NCBI RefSeq assembly: GCF_000720485.1
Contig: NZ_JOAX01000005.1
Location: 248,001-312,000 of the forward strand
Origin: Streptomyces ochraceiscleroticus
GTDB taxonomy: Bacteria > Actinomycetota > Actinomycetes > Streptomycetales > Streptomycetaceae
DNA: 64,000 bases
Reading direction: 5' to 3'
A program made the position numbers and the translations under genes. Positions 61,408 to 64,000 of the stretch are shown piece by piece; position 1 is the first letter of the stretch, and the number at the start of each line of letters is the position of its first letter. Below the pieces are notes generated by a model. That model saw only the letters and a program-made list of their open reading frames with translations, did no database searches and had not been told where the DNA came from.

Positions 61408-62039
61408 CGGGCGACCTTCCTCAGCGCGTACTTCAGCTTCGTCATGGCGCGGGCCGTGTGCGACTTCACGGCGCCGGTGGAGATCCCCATCGTTTCGCTG
61501 ATCTCCGACTCCTTCAGGTCCAGCCAGTATTTCAGGACGAGGGCCTGGCGCTGCCGGGCGCTCAGCGTCTGCAGGGCCGCCAGCAGCGCGCGGTGGTCGT
61601 CCTGCAGCAGCACCTGATGCTCGGCGGAGAGCACGTGCTCGTCGACCTCGCGGTAGGCGTGCCGGCGGGCGACGCGCAGATGGCGGATGCGCATCCGCGT
61701 CAGGTTGCAGACGATGGACCGCAGATAGCCGGCCGCCGCGTCCGGCGTCTTGAGCTTCGGCCAGCGGCGGTGCAGTTGGTAGAACGCTTCGGAGACCACG
61801 TCCTCGGCGTCCCCGTCCGCGCCCAACAGCACGGCCAGCCGCAGCAGTTGGGTGTAGTGGGTGTCGAAGAGGTGGGCGATGGCCGCCTGCCGGTCGGCGT
61901 CCCGCAGGTCGAGCGTCAGGGGAGCGGCACGGTCCGGCGGGGCGCACCCGGGCCCCGGGCCGCCCGGCGGGGGCGGGCCGGTCAGGGTGCCGCCCGGTGG
62001 GCAGGGCGGTGAGGGCGGTGAGAGCGGCGATGGCTGCAT
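61404..62039 (-). CDS. SigE-family (ECF-type) RNA polymerase sigma factor
   Basis: 211 residues: a Pro-rich N-terminus, region 2 (AIAHLFDTHYTQLLRLAVLL, DAEDVVSEAFYQLHRRW) and region 4 (LSARQRQALVLKYWLDLKES, EISETMGISTGAVKSHTARA). This is the actinobacterial SigE-family type of 70-kDa-related sigma factor. ATG 62039 has AAGGA nine bases upstream; ATG 62105 would overlap the symporter gene and lacks a site. Targets are unknown. Confidence 0.88.
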   Translation of the reverse strand: MQPSPLSPPSPPCPPGGTLTGPPPPGGPGPGCAPPDRAAPLTLDLRDADRQAAIAHLFDTHYTQLLRLAVLLGADGDAEDVVSEAFYQLHRRWPKLKTPDAAAGYLRSIVCNLTRMRIRHLRVARRHAYREVDEHVLSAEHQVLLQDDHRALLAALQTLSARQRQALVLKYWLDLKESEISETMGISTGAVKSHTARAMTKLKYALRKVAR

Positions 62040-62064
62040 GGCGATGCGTCCTTGGACGGTCAGG

Positions 62065-63564
62065 TCAGTCGACGACGACGGTGTATCTGGAACCGCGGCG
62101 TTCATGGGGCGTGCCGCAGGTGGTGGCGTCCTTCCAGCGGGGCGAGCCGAGCCGGTCCAGCACGGGCGTGAGGACGGCGGCGGTCGCCAGGTTCAGTACG
62201 AGTGCGGGGAGCGCGACGTAGATCGGGGCGTGCAGCGGGCCGATGCCGAGGTCCACCACGGAGGAGAAGCCGTGCAGGCAGATGAGGGCGGTGCCGGCGG
62301 CCATGCCGGCCGCCCAGCCCGCGAGCAGCGCGCGGTGGTGGAACCACCGGGTGAACAGCGACAGGGCGACGGCGGGCAGTGTCTGCAGCACCCAGACACC
62401 GCCCAGCAGATGCAGATTGACGGCGTCCTGCGGCCGCAGGACCAGCGCGAACAGCAGCGCGCCCGCTGTGATGCCGAGCGAGGCGGTGCGGGCGACCCGT
62501 ACCTCGTGCTTGGGCGTGGCCGTGGGGTTGAGGTACTCGCTGTAGACGTTGCGGACGAGCAGCGCCGCCATGCCGATGGCCATCACGGCGGCGGGCAGCA
62601 GCGCGCCGACCGCGAGCGCGCCGTACAGGAAGCCGGCCAACTGCTCGGGTACCAGGTTGCGGATCAGCAGCGGTACGGCCAGTTCGGCGTGGCCCGGGTG
62701 GGTCTGTACGCCCGCGGCCAGCGCGGCGACGCCGAGGAACGCGGAGAGGGCAAGGGAGAGTGCCCACAGCGGCAGGGCCGCGATCGCGGCGCGCAGCGGG
62801 CGGCGGCCCCGGCTCGCCAGCGCGGCCGTCACGATCTGCGGATACATCGGCTGGGCGAGCGCTGAGCCGAGCGCCAGAGTGGCGTACGCGGTGACGGACT
62901 CCGGCGGTACGACCAGGGACAGGCCCTGGGCGGCGAGGCGGCGGTCGGCGGCGGCGAACACCGCGCCGGGGCCGCCGAATTCCGCCACGGCCAGGACCGC
63001 GACGAGGATCAGTACTCCGGCGCACAGCGCGGCCTTCACCGGAGCGATCCGGGCGCAGGCCCGCAGGCCGCCCGGGTGGATCAGCGCGGCGGAGCACAGC
63101 AGGACCACGACGAGGGCGACGGCGCAGGCCGCGCCGCCGACGGGCAGGCCCATCGCGTCCAGCAGCGTGGTCACGCCGATGACCTGCAGGGCGAGGTACG
63201 GCATCGTCGCGAGGATGCTGGTCAGCGCGACGGCCAGGGCGAGCGTGTGGGAGCCGTGCCGGGCGCGGACGTAGTCGGCCGCGGTGACCAGGCCGTGCCG
63301 GGCCGCGACCCGGTGCAGCCGGGGGAGCACCAGCATGAGGAGCGGGGTGAGCAGGAGCAGGTAGGTGAGCGCGTAGAGCGCGAGGCCGCCGGCGCCGAAC
63401 ATCAGCCCGGGGATCGCCACATAGGTGTACGCGGTGATGACCGTGCCGCCGAGCAGCAGGTTCGTCGGGAGCGCGGTGAGGCGCCGGCCGCCGAGCGCCC
63501 ACTCCGCCGGGTGCGGCAGCGGCGCCGGCGGCCCGGCGGACCGCCCCACGGCCCCGGTGAGCAC
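62065..63564 (-). CDS. Sodium:solute symporter (SSS) family transporter
   Basis: At least 499 residues with about 12-13 transmembrane helices and SSS features (WALGGRRLTALPTNLLLGGT, TAADYVRARHGSHTLALAVA). It takes up an organic solute with Na+; the substrate is unknown. The GTG at 63564 is the first usual start codon, but 16 further in-frame codons upstream (63565-63612, INAAQFAPFALVV...) look like the missing first helix, preceded by GAGGGG and an ATC codon at 63612. The true start may be non-standard. It lies 25 bases before the sigma gene. Confidence 0.85.
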   Translation of the reverse strand: MLTGAVGRSAGPPAPLPHPAEWALGGRRLTALPTNLLLGGTVITAYTYVAIPGLMFGAGGLALYALTYLLLLTPLLMLVLPRLHRVAARHGLVTAADYVRARHGSHTLALAVALTSILATMPYLALQVIGVTTLLDAMGLPVGGAACAVALVVVLLCSAALIHPGGLRACARIAPVKAALCAGVLILVAVLAVAEFGGPGAVFAAADRRLAAQGLSLVVPPESVTAYATLALGSALAQPMYPQIVTAALASRGRRPLRAAIAALPLWALSLALSAFLGVAALAAGVQTHPGHAELAVPLLIRNLVPEQLAGFLYGALAVGALLPAAVMAIGMAALLVRNVYSEYLNPTATPKHEVRVARTASLGITAGALLFALVLRPQDAVNLHLLGGVWVLQTLPAVALSLFTRWFHHRALLAGWAAGMAAGTALICLHGFSSVVDLGIGPLHAPIYVALPALVLNLATAAVLTPVLDRLGSPRWKDATTCGTPHERRGSRYTVVVD

Positions 63565-63875
63565 CGCCGCGCAGACGACGAGTGCGAACGGAGCGAACTG
63601 TGCGGCGTTGATGGCGACCCCCTCGGTGTGCGGGCGGGGGCCCTCCGGCGGTGTCCGTGGTCAGCGGAGCGCGCGTGGAGACCGTGAGAGACCCCCACTC
63701 TCACGTGACAGGCATCCCATGCGCATATTCCACAATGTGGAAGCCTGATTCCATTTCTTGGTACTCTAGGGGTCGCCTCCGAGAGCGTCAAGGTCTTTCC
63801 GGCGCACCGGCCGGGAGCCGAAATCCCGGGCCGAAGAGGCGAGTTCCGTCCGAATCGCGTTATGCGGAGGTATGT
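63565..63875. promoter_or_regulatory. Divergent region between symporter and SDR genes
   Basis: 311 bases. The left end probably codes the symporter N-terminus (63565-63612). The rest carries divergent promoters, an IclR-like palindrome (63728-63742), and TACTCT at 63762-63767 as a possible -10 for the SDR gene. Confidence 0.5.
63728..63742. promoter_or_regulatory. TTCCACAATGTGGAA palindrome
   Basis: Perfect seven-base arms around one central base. Sites of the form TTCCA-N5-TGGAA are typical of IclR-family regulators. It would overlap the -35 of the promoter reading toward the SDR gene. Confidence 0.6.
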
Positions 63876-64000
63876 GTGAGTGAAGAACGCGTCGCCCTCA
63901 TCACCGGCTCGTCCTCGGGTATCGGCGCCGCCGTCGCCCGCCGCCTGGCGGCCGCGGGGATGCGCATCGTCGTGAACTCGGCCTCGTCCGTGCGGGCCGG
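63876..64000 (+). CDS. Short-chain dehydrogenase/reductase (5' part only)
   Basis: The first 41 codons show the SDR cofactor motif: VALITGSSSGIGAAVARRLA, with TGxxxGIG binding NAD(P)H. GTG 63876 has GGAGG five bases upstream. The rest lies beyond the window, so substrate and cofactor preference cannot be judged. Confidence 0.85.
   Translation, partial: MSEERVALITGSSSGIGAAVARRLAAAGMRIVVNSASSVRA

Overview
The window is chromosomal DNA of a Streptomyces or very close relative. The evidence is the very high G+C, the many GTG starts, a short chaplin, the CslA/GlxA/CslZ cellulose-like polysaccharide genes, a SigE-type sigma factor and two SpoIIE-type phosphatases. I saw no tRNA, rRNA, CRISPR array, origin or intact mobile element; the only transposon trace is a transposase-like segment fused to the end of cslA.

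Layout. 1-6.3 kb: an ABC exporter behind a SoxR-type promoter (1-1.7 kb), a divergent NmtR/NmtA-like nickel/cobalt sensor and P1B-4 ATPase pair (1.8-4.3 kb), and a type II NADH dehydrogenase-like flavoprotein (4.3-5.7 kb). 6.3-10.7 kb: a signalling patch with a STAS protein, a kinase-fold protein, a PAS/GAF/SpoIIE phosphatase and a flavin reductase. 10.7-20.1 kb: creatine to serine catabolism, with an IclR regulator, creatinase, a GntR regulator, glyA and heterotetrameric sarcosine oxidase soxBDAG. Creatine gives sarcosine, which gives glycine plus methylene-THF, which GlyA joins into serine. 20.2-26.5 kb: cslZ, glxA, cslA and a chaplin, all acting at the hyphal surface. 26.5-33.7 kb: a polyol or sugar operon (MFS permease, two FGGY kinases, a histidine phosphatase, a 2-hydroxyacid dehydrogenase) with a divergent DeoR regulator.

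33.8-49 kb holds a tightly overlapping operon for a high-affinity group 1h (formerly group 5) [NiFe]-hydrogenase. In order of transcription it encodes a PAS-SpoIIE phosphatase, a SIS protein carrying a HypC-like tail, a second SIS protein, the small and large subunits, a NifU-like scaffold, three cluster-specific proteins, a maturation protease joined in frame to a zinc-domain-less HypA, then HypC, HypD and HypE. hypF converges from the other side. No hypB is present.

49-64 kb: an orphan GvpL/F protein, an Rv1733c-like membrane protein, a MarR-GNAT regulator with an operator over its start codon, a two-gene molybdenum hydroxylase, and a GNAT enzyme. Then comes an AraC-controlled hydroxyquinol (resorcinol-type) pathway with a bifunctional maleylacetate reductase/hydroxyquinol dioxygenase and a TfdB-like monooxygenase. 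The window closes with a SigE-family sigma factor and small membrane partner, an SSS-family symporter and the start of an SDR gene.

The most unusual points are the cslA-transposase fusion, the rearranged hydrogenase maturation genes (SIS-HypC, protease-HypA without zinc finger, and a SIS pair with complementary active-site losses), and the repeat-rich control region ahead of the AraC gene. All assignments rest on reading the sequence and on family knowledge; no database search was run.
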